Positions 1-13,531 of a stretch of DNA of 64,000 bases are shown one piece after another; the first letter of the stretch is position 1; every line of letters starts with the position of its first letter. The translations under genes were made by a program, and so were the position numbers. The notes under the pieces are model-generated. The model was not told the DNA's origin and searched no databases. It saw nothing but the letters and a program-made list of their open reading frames with translations. The stretch comes from Urechis unicinctus (lineage: Eukaryota; Annelida; Polychaeta; Xenopneusta; Urechidae), in the NCBI GenBank assembly GCA_034190875.2, contig CM067349.1:9189933-9253932 (forward strand), read 5' to 3'.

Positions 1-250
1 ATAGTTGCCTGGGCTTGGAACAGGAGCATCACGGTCCTTGGTTGGAAAGACCGAGTGGGACCACAGAGAGGCCGACGGGGGCTTTCTACTGTTGGAAGCT
101 CTTTACGATGAGATTGATAACCGCTCGTCCCGATCCCGACTTTATCGAGAAGAACGACGCTAAGGTTGCCCAGTTTATACAGGACCTCAACCGCGTGAAA
201 AAGGGAACTTACAGCGACGGTCGCAGATATTTATCACTCGATTACCTCTA
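1..250 (+). pseudogene. Degenerate coding scrap at left edge
   Basis: Protein-like sequence runs through this stretch but changes frame. An acidic segment (EWDHREADGG, then LLEALYDEIDN) reads in frame 2 to about base 112, and a segment beginning RPDPDFIEKNDAK and ending YLSLDYLYGD with a TAA stop reads in frame 3. Neither frame is open across the whole stretch, so this looks like the frameshifted 3' end of a gene or of a transposon reading frame that began left of the window. I do not recognise the family. Chance open frames remain possible. Confidence 0.2.
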
Positions 251-259
251 TGGTGACTA

Positions 260-3200
260 ACTACTGGTGTGGGCCTATACCATAGGGGCTGGAAGGGCTG
301 GGCTCATATGGTATAGTATAGGGGGGGAGGTGCGAGCGGTTCGGTGACTCATGTGAGTTACCCTGTATATGTGTGTTTTCTGGGTTGCTGTATTAGATTG
401 CTGCGCTCGTAGCCCCAGTCTCTATACTACTTGAACCATTAACCATTTGCCCACAGAGCAAACACCTCTTCGTCCTCGATTAGTTGTCACACTGAGATGT
501 ACTACAATAAGTGGTTTGGTTCCTCCTAGAAGAGCCGACCATATTATATCATACCATACTAGGAATGTCGCTTCATGCCAGGCTTACAACGTCCAGAAAA
601 GTTTATTAATGGACGCATTCTACCAACTAGCACGGTTTAGTTTGTGAAGACGCTTAGATATCGGTTATAACATATCCTCCTGTTAATGAATGCCATGGAT
701 GGACCCCGTGCATGACATTACGACAAAGTCCAGTGGCTTGATAATGCTATTAAGTAAGAACAAATTGCCAATTGCCCTTCAGAAGTCCATTAATCAAAAC
801 CCTTCGTTTCAATGACTCAAGGCTGTCGGTAGGACAAGGAGATGACGAGGCTTGTCTCACGTCAGTTGTACACAATCAATGTGTATCACAACGTGTTTGT
901 CCTTAAGGCACTAAACTCATCTCCTATGGACAAACACCGATAAATGTATAAGACGCACGTAAATTTGTGAAAGCTGTTGTTCCTAGTGTGAGCAAACCTA
1001 AGATTTTCTTCACCGTTTTGGTAGCCTTACAAAGCGGATTCTAACAAATGAATTCGTTGCGAGGTTAAAAAGTATGCTGATGGACGAGGCAAAATCATTA
1101 TCACATTCACTAAATGGTTCACTAAAAATCTAACCAGATATTGACAGCGATATACGATTACAACTTTGTACATAACACTTATCAGGCACACGTGACTCGC
1201 TATAGCCGTATTGCCATGGAAACGGATATAAATGACAATTACAGCACATATTATACCTATACTATCAAGCAATAACATAGTCAATGAAGCAGAATGTAAA
1301 TATATATGAATTTAAGGCTTGTGAGGCTCAGGCATTCAGTACAAATATACCTCAGCTTGAGAGTTGATGACAGTTGTTGCAAATAATATAACCTTACAAG
1401 GCTTGTTTAAATTGAAATGCCACAAGTAAAATAGCTGTGTCAATATAACAAATTGGATCAATCGGTTGTTGAGTTTGTTCAATTCAACATTGCCCTTCAA
1501 AAAATTATCGACAAAAGCGAGAGCATATATTCAACATTTCTGGTCTTGAATGTGGCGACCTTGAACATTTATGTTGTGTAGTATTCATGACTTGCTCCTG
1601 AAGAACAAAATCTGGATATGATTGCGCAGTGATTGATGTAACACAATATTTCAGAGGCTGTTTTGTATCGAAACAAACCGAAATGATGTGCAATAATATT
1701 GAGTTAATAAGTGCTTCAGTATATCCATCTCAATGGATACTTCTCGATTAACCTCATGGAGTTTTCAGTTGGGATCAGAACCTCCTAAGTCGTGCAACTG
1801 GTTGAGATGTACATCATCCAGTGCATGAGCAGTTGACTATGTCTCCTATTTTGTCGAATTTGCTCTGTGAATCACAATTTATAATCGTGATTGTGATTAG
1901 GATGGCACCCTCGTCTTTTCTGTTGCAGCCATGACCAAATCTCGAATAGGTTCAGGCCACTTATTTGATCATGTCCTGCAGGATGTCGATCTGGTATATC
2001 CCAGCCCGGCGTTGACACCCCTAAAACATCATGAAACCCAGGAGACAGTATTTGCAATCACTGACACTTATTAACGTCACCACCTGTAAGGTGCAATGCA
2101 TATGACGGATATTTGCCATTCTATAAGTTGTGCGCCTATACATCCACCACATTAATCAACTATGACCAGCCATACTGCAGGTAAATACTGAGTGGCCAAC
2201 TAATTGCCATACCTAACCTTTATTGACATACCTTACCTTTTTACATTAATCTGTACATGATAAAGGTCCATTTGATCTGAAAGTGTTCTGTTTGCTATTG
2301 TCTTTTAAAAAGATTTTTAATTAGAGGTGTAGTATAAACCCAATAGAGTAATGCGATCAAGGAACGATCTCTACGGGTCAAACTGTGGTTATACACAGTA
2401 GCGTCCGCCATCCCATATGCAAAAGATGGTACATCACGCAAGCGTTACAAGGTCCATACGGCTCTATGTACGACAGTTTGGTTATTGCACCATTGGAACA
2501 AGCAGCATGAATTATTCTGTGACTGCATGGTGCCGCATCGGTAATAAGCTTTCCTTGCACAAATACGAGTGTTTTTGCCCCGTTCGCCCCAAATTTATTT
2601 GAACATCACAAGAATCATGCATAATGCAACAATTCAATCTGAATATTCATAAGATGACCGGTTGATGGTCCAATAAGTGGAACTGAAGCAAGCATCTTGG
2701 TGATAATAGTGATGGGCATTACGAAGGTCGCGCCATGGAATCGCAAGTTGGCCGAGCAGAAAATGCTTAGTTAGGTTACACATACAGCACACCAAGGTTT
2801 TCTAACAAGACCACATTTACCTATTCAACACATAGCGATGCGTTGATATCGAGAATCCGACATATCCTAATATCCATGATAAAAATAAAGAAATGCTGTG
2901 AAGGGGACATATTACAATAACAGAAGGGCTGTGCATACTAAATGAGTGTGCCCGTGTCTTATCTAACAAAAACGGAGGACCTGTGTATATCACATGAGTG
3001 CCTATACTAAATAAGTGCTCATTTCTGTAACAATAGCAGAGGAGCTTTTCATATTGTGTGATTTATTTGAGGATGAGCGAGCTTCTGGTTCAGCTTGGGG
3101 AGCCGATGCTCATTAATATTATGAACGCATGGTATTCTACATGTTGTTGTACTATTTTGAGAGAACCCGACAATTGGTTGATTCATGGTATCGTCATTCC

Positions 3201-5190
3201 TTATGCTGTTGTACAAAATCAAGCTATTGAATTCCTTTGTAGGATGTGTTTAGTGATGCGAATTTATTATGTTTTCACCTCAATGGCAATAATTTTTCCA
3301 GCCAACGTACTAAGTGGAAGGATACCTCTCTGTCTTTCTTCGTTTCATTAATGTAACGCTCCTATTTGTGGGACGAAAAGAGAGACCGAAATGTGCACTT
3401 ATAACTTAGTAATGACGCAAGCTTTTGTTAGTGGAATTTTACTCACCCAGTGCACAGTAACGTACAACGCTGCAGCATTTCAGCTTGCATCTACTTCTGC
3501 AAGGACCTTCGGCACTTGACAATGCTGACCTCATAGATGCAATATGAACTGACTGACCGAACATAACAGGGTACTGGATGAATAGTTTAATCGACGTTAG
3601 ATTGTCTTAGAGTTAATCTTCTCATCTTCTCATTATCCACAAATGTATGGCATGGACAAGGCATACAAGAATCAAAGTGTGTATCTGCCATAATTGATCT
3701 GGCTAACGTCGCGCACAGCGATTTTTACCGGAATAGGGAGCATGTTTCTCTGCCTGTCAAGCTGTCAGCGCTTTGTTCGCGCTTTACCAGTTGCTGTTTT
3801 AAGTTCCTGCGTTATTGCGCGCATTCTTGTTGCATGTTGCTACAGCTGTAAAGAACATCAAAGACGTCGCCGTAGGTGTCAAGCGTATTCTGAACTTCTC
3901 TTAGGTTCATCTGAACGCTGTCACGTCGCAATGAGCACATTTGAAGCAGTACTCAAACACAGAGATTATCATAAAATAGTGATCCAAAATGTTGCCATAT
4001 CTATTCATCTCTAGTCGTCTGGAGAGTATTCTGCAAGAACATCAGTATTCACCGATATCATTTCAAAGATAGCGTGCGTGACTGTAGCTACACCATGTCA
4101 TCACTGTCCCCTTGTTAGTGGAAAGTACCCCAGCTGAAAACTTTCCTCAAATATAGGGGAATTCCTTGCTCGAGTTATAAGAAAACTGAGCTCGTAGAAT
4201 TAGTATGGATGTGAGTGCAAAGGGTAATTCTTAATTTATATGATTAGAATATTTAACTTAAGAAAGTTTACTACAGATATGTCACACATCTCATTAATAT
4301 GTATACATACCTATGAAGACTTGCTGGTACAATATTAACTTTGGGTTTTGTTTTATGTGGTGTTGTCGTTTGGTGGAAGAAAGATAAAAAGCCATGATGT
4401 TTGCAGCGGCTCAATTCAATACCAATGCAAAGACTAATCCAGCATCACCGCCTGATGAAGTGACATGTCGCACGGCTTATCGCCTTGATTATTTTGATGT
4501 CTGGCAATTGCAATTACACAGTCTATATAGTTGTCACGTCAGTAATACAACTGACGGAAACTTTACTGTCATCCACGGGTGTTTAATCGTTTTATTGCGA
4601 ACATCGGCATTGCAGTCCACGACGGCGCAAGTAAACCATGGTTGCGCAGTTTATATAGTCTTTTCGCGCCCTGTGCGACCGCGTCTGCGCCGCAACGAGT
4701 TGGTTTCAAAGTAATTTGTGCACACATAGCGACGAATTATTTCCTTTGAGTTTAGATCAAAGTCACACCTCATGTACGACACAATCCAAGTTCAAATATA
4801 AATGACCTATGGTTCAGAAAGAAAATATACTTCCACTTGGTCTCTGGCCTGTGCTACGCATAATCAAGATGAAATATAAAGGAAAATTTGTCAAGGCGAG
4901 CGTGCTAGAGCGACGAAGAGCAACTGCAGCTCGGATGGTGAATCTAAATAAAGCAGTTATCAGCAGTTGTGAGCATGATCTTCGATCTGATGAATGTGGT
5001 GACGATGTAGTGTGGTGTCGTGTAGTCAACAGACTGACGATCACCATGGGGTAGTTTCACTCACACGGCACAACACAACAGAAACAGAAGGACTCTTAGA
5101 CAGTTATGTTGTTGACTATGTATATGACGATGATATGATTTTGTACTATTTTTTGTTATACAAATCATATAATTTTGTTTTGAAGTAAAA
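260..5190. other. Noncoding stretch, no supported gene
   Basis: Short open frames occur on both strands, for example 3694-4014 plus. None shows a recognisable motif, a membrane pattern or flanking splice sites joining it to another coding block. Composition is AT-rich and ordinary. I see nothing else that I can support here. Confidence 0.5.
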
Positions 5191-5195
5191 ATGTT

Positions 5196-5640
5196 ACACC
5201 GCACTCAGGGAATACAACCGAAAAATTGTGGCTTCCCATATATATCATCATTTTTAATAATCAATACACCGCAGCAGTCATTTTATGTCAACTGATTGGT
5301 TTTTTTAAAAATTGTAATACACCGCACTCAGGGAATACAACCGAAAATCCATTGTGGCTTCCCATACACTAAGTGTACCTATCATTGTTTTAATTTCTAC
5401 TCATAGTACATACACCACTGCACCATATTACCAAGTTTAGTTTAAAACTGATTGGTCAAATTTTTTTTATGGAGGTTCGAATATTGTAATACACCGCACT
5501 CAGGGAATACAACCGAAAATCCATTGTGGCTTCCCATAGACTACGTGGACCTATCATTTTTTAAGTTTCTGCTCATAGTACATATACCACTGCACCATAT
5601 TACCAAGATTAGTTTAAAACTGATCGGTCAAATTTTTTTT
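5196..5640. repeat. Tandem repeat, three long units
   Basis: The phrase acaccgcactcagggaat starts near 5196, 5319 and 5491, each time followed by a copy of ccattgtggcttcccata or a close variant. The second and third units are the longest and also share catagtacat, accactgcaccatattacca and a run of T before atggagg. Spacing is about 123 and 172 bases, so the first unit is shortened. No coding function is apparent. Confidence 0.75.
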
Positions 5641-5759
5641 ATGGAGGATGAGAGTTATTATGAAGAAAAAAAATATTTTTTGTCTTTCAAAAACAACAAT
5701 AAATTCTTAAACGGCTTGCCGTAGGGTGCGGCGAGACATCATTTTTTTCTTGATTTTTT

Positions 5760-7600
5760 GTAAAGCAGATATTGTGCTGTCTGTATGTTAAATATAACGC
5801 AATTCGCTGTATGAACTTTTCTGAAGAACCAAAATATTATCAAATTATCATAATTCCCATTGGCTTAACATGTGGATCTTAAATTCGCCATACCAGTTAC
5901 ACCAGTGACCTATACTTTTTATTTTACATTTCGTTAGCTTTTTATACGAGCTTACTCTCTGCAAAAAGTCGTGAAAATCTATGCACGAATTTAGAACTGT
6001 CGCAATTGTCTTTAAATGTTGGTAAATGCATTTCGTTCGACTATGGTTTGAAAGATGTTGTGATTAAGAATTTCGCAACTATTCTGTGATTTCTCCTGTG
6101 TATATATGTGACTGTCTGGTCGCTAATGTCAGGGTCTATTCCCTTCCCTTCATGTTGATAACGTGAAAGAATACTAAGTGAATTCCTTGGGCATTTTATA
6201 TTCTCTAATAGTTCATAAACACAGAGAAGGAATGTATATAGTGAACTGCAACAGTTGAACCAGTCGTGAAGACAATATTTCATTCAATATTGCACACTTA
6301 ATCGAGCTTCTTGGCTCGGCATTCACCTGCAGACACGAGAAGCACCTTAAAGAGCGATATGATGGAGAGCAAACATCCAGGTGTTTTTATGAAGAGTGTT
6401 GATTCGATAAAGACAACGAAATGTTTCAAACGAATATGACCTCTGGCCACGTGATAAATGTGCAAGCTGACACTGCGACTCTTCCCGGAATGGTCATCAA
6501 GCTGATGTTTCACACAATATGGCCTCTTAAACGAGGGGACTTCATATCCTTCCAACACGCCCTTGGCCCGATGCATTTCTGGGATGCTTAGATATAAAGT
6601 ATACTTACTGGTACTAAAGGAACTTGCGAAATGGTTTGTTCATTCTTTCGTCGATGCCTGCGGTACGTACCTATCGAGGCTATCCAAGGCTGATTTAAAA
6701 TCTAACAGAACTCTCTTCAGTGTCCCCCCCTGACAAGCACGCCATCCGATTGATCCGATTTACGTATTTAACCATAAAATTTGGACAGTGGTAGAGCACG
6801 CTATTGTTCACCAGACTTCATGTCATGAGCTATGACACAATTTCCACCAAATCACGCAAGCGACGTAGACAATTCCAAGTTAATGTCAATCGATGAGAAC
6901 GCATTTACTTGCAAGCACCGCTGACAAATCAACAAATGTTGTTTTTTTGAAGGGCCTCTCGTTTATTCGATCGCTATATATAGTCAGAAATTAGGTATTA
7001 TTATAGGTTTATTATATAGAGGTTGTATTACAACAGACGCAGTCAGTGAAATTGGTTGCCGACGAAAGCGTGACATCAACGGCTCATTCATATCTTTTCT
7101 CAGCAATATTTTTGTTATACCTGAGAGGTAATACCTATTCCCAAACGAATATAATTGGCTCTTTGGAACGAAGTCCGGCAGCCAGTGCTCCCTGTTAAAC
7201 GAACCGGCTGTTGGTCGGAATGTAACATCTGTGGACGACATGTGCTGTACCGTATGGGAAACTCCCCAATAGAATATTTACGACCACGCACCAGTCCTCA
7301 AAGGCGATTGATCTTGTTCAGGATTTGCCTCCCCGCCATGCAATCTCCTCCTTACTCATACATCTGTTGTCAGAACGAGCGAGACGGTTTTCCCACCTTT
7401 TAGCGGATGTAGCGTCATGAGCTAATGATATCGTCACCTAGTAGGCCTTTAGATAGGACGACAGGATTTAAGTAGACAACTTTGAAAGGCTTTAACGCCT
7501 CATCTTGAAACAATAACGAGGGTCATGTAATCAATAATTGCTTCTCCGAATCGAAAAGTTTATAATTCATACCATGTACGACTGAATCGTGGGTCAATCT
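5760..7600. other. Noncoding stretch, no supported gene
   Basis: Only short frames without recognisable motifs are present on either strand. No repeat structure or RNA gene stands out to the eye. Confidence 0.45.
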
Positions 7601-7609
7601 TACATAGAC

Positions 7610-8004
7610 CAACTGAAATGCCATTTTACATCGACTAACTGCAATTCCATCTTACCTAGACCAAATGCAATACCACCATACATAGACCAATTGCAATTCC
7701 ATCTTACATTGACCAACTGCAATTCCATCTTACATAGACCAAATGCAATTCCATCTTACATTGACTAACTGCAATGCCATCTTACCTAAACCAAATGCAA
7801 TGCCATCTTACATCGACTAACTGCAATTCCATCTTACATAGACCAAATGCAATGCCATCTTACATCGACTAACTGCAATTCCATCTTACATAGACCAAAC
7901 GCAATTCCATCTTACATAGACCAAACGCAATGCCATCCTTCAAAGACCATCTGTAATACCATCTAACCTAGACCAACTGTAATTATAACTTACATAGACC
8001 AACT
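7610..8004. repeat. 26-bp minisatellite, left block
   Basis: About fifteen imperfect copies of a unit resembling ccatcttacatcgactaact followed by gcaatt. Variation is concentrated in the tacat(c/a)ga and aact/aaat positions. The same unit resumes at 13532, so this is the left part of one array interrupted by an insertion. Confidence 0.85.
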
Positions 8005-8810
8005 CAGGGCTCGCAATTAGCACCGCCCGCTCGCCAATGGAGGGTGAAATCAGAGACCGCGTTGCCACTTAGCCCGATAGGTGGCGGCACAGAGCAATGT
8101 GGTCCCACGCTCGGCCGGTAGTTATCGCTTTCTTCACGGTTGACGCGTAACTACACTAGATTTGTTTCCATTTGTTTCCACTTCGACGAAGAATTATCGC
8201 AGTCGACACTACGTCACGCTATCATGTGATATAGATAGTGGCGAATTGCTTAGGGAAAAGTTGCCAATGCCAATGTGCTGCTCGTCGCGAACAACAAACT
8301 TTCAAAATGGAACCAATGAACCACTGGGAGGTCCAGATTTTCTCAGACACATTGGTCTGTTATATGCTATGTAACTTTCGGCAGTGCATTGTCCCCACAA
8401 CTGACTTACGTGATGTGTGGTGTTTGTAAAATGTGGATGAGAGAATATAAAATGTTTCTACGAATGTCCCATTCAGGGTGTAATATCATATGAATCTCAT
8501 TGAAGGTCTAATCCTGGGGGTGTTATATAGTTGTCATTTTATACCATGAATTGATATATGTAATTTATAATAATCATTCACTCAAGTACTCTTAATGTTG
8601 TGAAGATAAAATTGTTTTGTAACCTATTAAACAAGTTAATAATGGGACTGGATTCTCACTGAGTTCATGTTTTTTATATTAAAGAACCCAGAAATAAAAC
8701 ACTTTGGACTTCAAAGAGTTTATCACACATTCCATCACAATATGCAACTAGAGGTGCAGGTAAATAATTATATATGGAAAAAGTCATTTCACAAGACTTC
8801 ACAAATTCAG

Positions 8811-9696
8811 TAACAGAAATTGTGAAAATACATGGGATCAAGTACATCATCTTTGAAGTAGTCCCTGAAAAAAACATCTAACTTTGCAACCATAGCAGAA
8901 ATAAAGTCATTGTCACAGGTCACAGGAACAATCTCCATGCTCTTAGAGGTAAAAAGAAAAACACGAGATGACAAAGTCGTATGTTTGTACAAAATAACTG
9001 GCCCTGAATCAGGTAAAAGTAGTGGTGTTTGCTGTTGAGGGTCAGCTGGTTGTTCACACTGACCAGGTATGGTACAATAGGTACAACACCATCTTGTGAA
9101 CCCCAATCTGATTGGCACTGGTCAGTGACTTTGCCATAAGGAACATGTCCGTTTAATTGTGGCTTTGCATAGCCTGCCAAACTGGAAGGACTTCAGTCTC
9201 TTGCAGCTTTCCATGCGCCAAACTATATCAATGGCTTGTCCCAGAATTATGACATTGAGTCTCTGTGATGTGGGTGATGGCTTCATGGTGAGGGACTTCA
9301 TCTTGTGGAGAATGTGTTCATTGACAATTCCATATTGCTTTGCTGGGGGAAGAGCTGCAGGATAGGCATGCGACAGTTGGATGTGGAGGCGAAGTTGACA
9401 CACTTGTTCCCGAAAGGCGTAGTATGGCATTGAGCGGTAACTGTATGGCCTGGGTCAAAGTTGCTGACCTCAGCTTCAGGATCTGAGCCTTGACAGGTGA
9501 TCCCTTAAATTGTTTTCTCTGATGGAAGGTCTGGAAGGCCAGACACTTTGTAATCTACAAGTGCACAGAGCACAGCACACACGTGCTTACAGCGTGCCTC
9601 TGGGCTCATACCTGCACCACAATCACACTGGCACTCCTTGATAATGCCATGGATGTAGAGAACCACATCAACCTCATTCTCCACAGAGTTCCTCAT
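8811..9696 (-). pseudogene. Broken SWIM zinc-finger / YqaJ-type nuclease gene
   Basis: Reading on the minus strand from 9696, the first block has a SWIM-type zinc motif: CQC near residues 22-24, then CKH near 36-38, in a context (KECQCDCGAG, RCKHVCAVLCALV) typical of SWIM domains. The next frame (9430-9122) holds the lead-in found in YqaJ-like proteins of animal transposons, ending in WRMESCKRLKSFQFGRLCKAT, which resembles the conserved W-E-R-S-x-R-I-T-A-S-x-F-G block. A third frame (9180-8920) has HHYFYLIQGQLFCTN, matching the YqaJ H-x-Y-Y-Y-Q-V-Q-G block. A fourth block (8942-8811) has MEIVPV and KLDVFFRDYF. The family order is kept, but the frame changes at least twice and the expected E-x-K nuclease motif is not readable. 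It is therefore a dead copy. The family match rests on motif memory, not on a search. Confidence 0.65.
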
Positions 9697-10403
9697 CTGC
9701 GCACAGCATCGACCTATGAAAATGAATAAAGGTCTGAGGAATCCTTCAGGGTAAAGTCATTTTGCATCTTTGGTAAGTTCTTTATTAAGGGAGCGGAGAT
9801 ATGCAGCAACCTGAGACATATCAATGAACTGCAACCCTACATTGATATGTCGGCTTTTTGCGACGTTCAGCTGACACCCCCACCATGACGCATTGATAGA
9901 TGTACATGGACACGTTCCTACAAGTGTAACTCAAGTTTCCTGCCACTAATATTGATGAAACTTCGCCAGTTATTAGATGAAATGTTGTTTTAAACGTCCA
10001 TTAACTATAGGATGATGTCTATGCGTGAAAAAGTAGGTTTTGAAGAGGCTTAACATAAAGACAATTTATATACCTCGCTATCTCCGCAATGACGCAACGG
10101 AATAAAAAAAATAGGAAAACGAGGGAAAATTAGGGGTTTCCATCTATGTAATATCAGGATTCCCTGTGGAAATATCAGGATTCCCTGCGCGGGTAAGAGA
10201 GGAAATCTCAACTGGAACGGGAGCCAATACAAGGTCGAGGTCGTACAGGATATCTCGTACAGTGAAGCTCAAACATACCCCTGCGTACAAGTATGGGCCA
10301 AAAAAGAGTACAAGAGACCCAAGCTGGGGTCTGGAGACAGTGGCCTTCGCTTAGCGCTGGGGATTGCCACATACCTGCCTAACGACTGAATATTAACAAC
10401 TTT

Positions 10404-10435
10404 AACCGTCAATTCCGCGGAGTTAATTGACGGTT
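10404..10435. other. Perfect 11-bp hairpin
   Basis: aaccgtcaatt (10404-10414) and aattgacggtt (10425-10435) are exact reverse complements separated by ten bases, ccgcggagtt. The stem lies inside the 5.5-kb insertion and may be an internal structural element of the transposon. Confidence 0.6.
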
Positions 10436-10828
10436 CTGTTTTATGTCATCGCCGTTATTAGAAAGATAAGATGTTATATTGTAGGCCTAAAAGGTTGACT
10501 TACGAAAAAATTCTCTGGTTGTTGCGCTGGGATAAGGATAGCTCCGGTCGAACCGTAACATTAATTTATACCGTTCTGATGCGATCATTATACACGCGTC
10601 GCCGTGTTCGCGTTTGGGTTGAAGGGCTTCTCTGCGCAACTAGAAAATAACATATATCAAGAGCCTTTACAAAAAAAAAAGACTTTGCGCACCAAAAAAC
10701 TTACCCCCATTCGCCGGTATTCTTAAATAAATGCCATCGATAGTTCGTTTTCGAGAAAATCGCGATACGATGTCTGCCATTTTGAAAAATATTAATTCCC
10801 GCGATTTCCCGCATTGCCTTAGCATCCC

Positions 10829-10985
10829 AAGGGGGGGGGGCACTTACCCTTACTCGGATAGGGGTGTGCCGCGGGACCTCGAAAACCCGTACCCGTTGTA
10901 CAAGTTGAGAATGGGAAAAAGTATACTCCGTCGTACAAGGTATAATGCGAATGTATAACCCGTCGTACAAGTCGAGAGGCCGAAA
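10829..10985 (+). repeat. Poly-G-anchored dispersed repeat
   Basis: A run of ten G is followed by cacttacccttactcggata, ggggtgtgccgcgggacct and cgaaaacccgtaccc, then two copies of a ccgtcgtacaag-type motif. Closely related sequence occurs in the opposite orientation near 55630-55700 and, more diverged, next to the C run at 50358-50450. This makes it a dispersed family rather than local low complexity. Confidence 0.6.
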
Positions 10986-13531
10986 AAACATGCCCCTTCG
11001 CGCGGCACATTTATACTATATCTATACACTTAAGTGTCCCCCGGGCTTAGTCGTCGTCTTTCTCAGCATGAGCAATGCACGTGGTCTTGAAATTGAAAAC
11101 AAACATGTTGCTGTGTTTCTGACTTTTTACCGCTTCCCAAATTGATCGAACTATAAATAATTACTATCGATGAAATCCCCCGCCGAAAAGGGATAAAATT
11201 GTCCGTAAAACATCATTGCATTCTATAACTCCATCACTTGTGTATGTTTGGTGTTTGGTAGTTGTCTGAATCGATCTAAAAAAAATCGCGTTGCGTCGTT
11301 TCCAGAAAGAGTAAGACGTCTACTCAGACGTCTTGCAGGGCTATGATAAGGACAAAATTCTTCCGTTTGTAACTGGAATTACCCTTAACATACAGCAATG
11401 CCGCTTTCACCATCGTGCTCTGTAACACGTCCTCTAATTATCTGCCAAATTTCATGCCGCAGTGAATACATTAACACTTGCGGAATTCCGGGGAAAGCCC
11501 AGAGGATTTTCGTACCGCGGCCATTACTACAGAGACAACATTACCGTCCCGTTGTTCAACTTTGATCAGTAATATCTCAAAGACTGTACGGAGTATCAAA
11601 GAAAGGAAAACTCCTATGCATTCTTTGAATATTTCTTATATTATAAGTTATAATTTCATATTGATTCTAAATTTCATTAAACGCATACACTCGCTAGAAA
11701 TTGTATGTGAACTATTTTCACCCATTGCGATAGCGGCCTTCTTGCATTGCTAGTTGCAGGGTGTCCCTATACATGATAATACACAAACACAATAAGCTTA
11801 GAACACACAAGCATATTCAACTTTTTACTCAAACAAATACCATAATAACGGATAATTAATCATTTACAAAAATACAATGGTTTCAACTGATAAGCCTACA
11901 AAGTATCAATCAGGATATTACTTGGTTCCCTCAGGTGTGTTGATGTTGTATTCCTGGCCAACATCTTCTACTCTGTTGAAGTTGTTGTTGCGATCATAAG
12001 ATTCATGTCTGCAGAAAAGATGGCAACACCTTAATAAACCACAACTGTAGTGACTGGGTTATACATGTGGCGATAGATAATAAGCAGTTTCCTAATAAAC
12101 CCCATACCCAGGCTTCTGCTTGTATTTAACTAGGTAGAAATGGTCAGGTAGGAAACACCAACCCGGTGTTCTTGTTGATCATAAACCAACTGCAACAGAT
12201 AATCTGTTTGAAGGGGAGACGAAATAGCATAAAAATAATTAATAAGACAGGAACAGGGTGATTATATGGAAGGAACTGGGTCAGATTAATAAGTCGTCGC
12301 AAATAAACACAAAATATACGGATCGAACAAACGATCACAACTCACCGTTCTATAAGTATATTGTTTAGTCTGCTAAGCTTCGGATTTCGCATCTTCAGCT
12401 CTATTTTTATTGCAGTATGGTCAGACGGCCGTACTTATCCAAAAGTGATGGTTTTCTCCAAGGATATCATCATATAACTCGAAAGGTTTCGATAAAAAAA
12501 ACCGTAGTACTCAATCTTCTATGTAAACCGTGTGTATCAGACCACCGTGGCAACACTAATATCACGCACACTTTGAAAGTCTTATAACGTAGGTTTTCAC
12601 AAGAGTCATTTGCTTGCCAGCCGCTAATCTGGTTGCGTATCGCTCTTCGGGAAGTCACGGTATTATCCCATCTCCCCGGAATCATGCTGAGGCGCGAAAT
12701 TCTAACACATGCCGAGCCGTGTCCTACTGCGCTACAGTGTTGCAACAGCGAAAGTAGGCAAGTCAACTCTTCTCGTGCTAGTAATATTGTTGCGTGACTG
12801 GCTTATCTGCTGTAATATCACCTATGCGCGCGATCTTTTCTTCGCACGCTCTTGGAGACTTTTCTTCCGCGTCTTCTTTGTAATTGCAGTGCGCTCTTTT
12901 GCTATGAAAGACTTAAGTAACGTCATGCGCGCGAGTTGCCTTCCACATCGTCGGTAAGCAAACCTATATTATGGCATGATATTTTTTAATAGCATGCAAT
13001 TTCTGTAGGCAGAGACTCTGACAGCTCCGCGCTATTTACGACTTTCGATCTCTCTCATCCGCACTGTAGGGATCAGATCACAAAAACACCAGGGGCGAGT
13101 GCCTTGCCTAGCAATTTCTGAAGATGTCTATCCGGCGTTATGCTCACGGTACTAAACCACCGTTGCCTAAGAAGCTCAAATTTTGAGAGGATGAAAAGCT
13201 CAGAGAGCAATGTATGGAAAAGAAAAGCGCTTCAGACGTTGGAATCTTGTCTGGTTAATAAGTGAAAGAAGAGAAAATTGTGACGTTGAATGAATGCATG
13301 CTCTTTGTATTTTGGAATGACATGTTATGAATGTAAATGTTGAAATAAATGTTGCATTTATGAAAATAATGAAATATAAAACGAACAATAGAAGCGTTGT
13401 ACATTTGTGTTTTTTACCATTATTTATAAATGAAAAAGTAGGGCCGGGAGAAAATTTGTAGGGCCGGCAGAATTTAAATGTTACCGGCGCACCTGGCCGG
13501 TGAAGAATCTGGCTAATTTCGAGCCCTTTTT

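Larger units (their letters stand above)
8005..13531. mobile_element. 5.5-kb insertion splitting the minisatellite
   Basis: The minisatellite stops at ...gaccaact and restarts at actgcaattcc, consistent with insertion into one array and possibly a 3-bp ACT target duplication (8002-8004 and 13532-13534). The insertion begins with agggctcgcaattagc (8006-8021) and ends with its near reverse complement, gctaatttcgagccct (13512-13527), a short inverted terminal match with one mismatch. It contains a broken SWIM/YqaJ-type gene on the minus strand (about 8811-9696), a perfect hairpin at 10404, and a poly-G-anchored dispersed repeat at 10829. No intact transposase is visible. The boundaries are seen in the sequence; mobility is inferred. 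Confidence 0.6.

Noticed and set aside
3694..4014. 106-codon plus-strand frame
   Set aside because: No recognisable motif or splice partner. The length is within what chance gives in a window this size.
7610..8004. Possible CRISPR-like array
   Set aside because: Units of about 26 bases repeat end to end without unique spacers, in a eukaryotic genome. It is a minisatellite.
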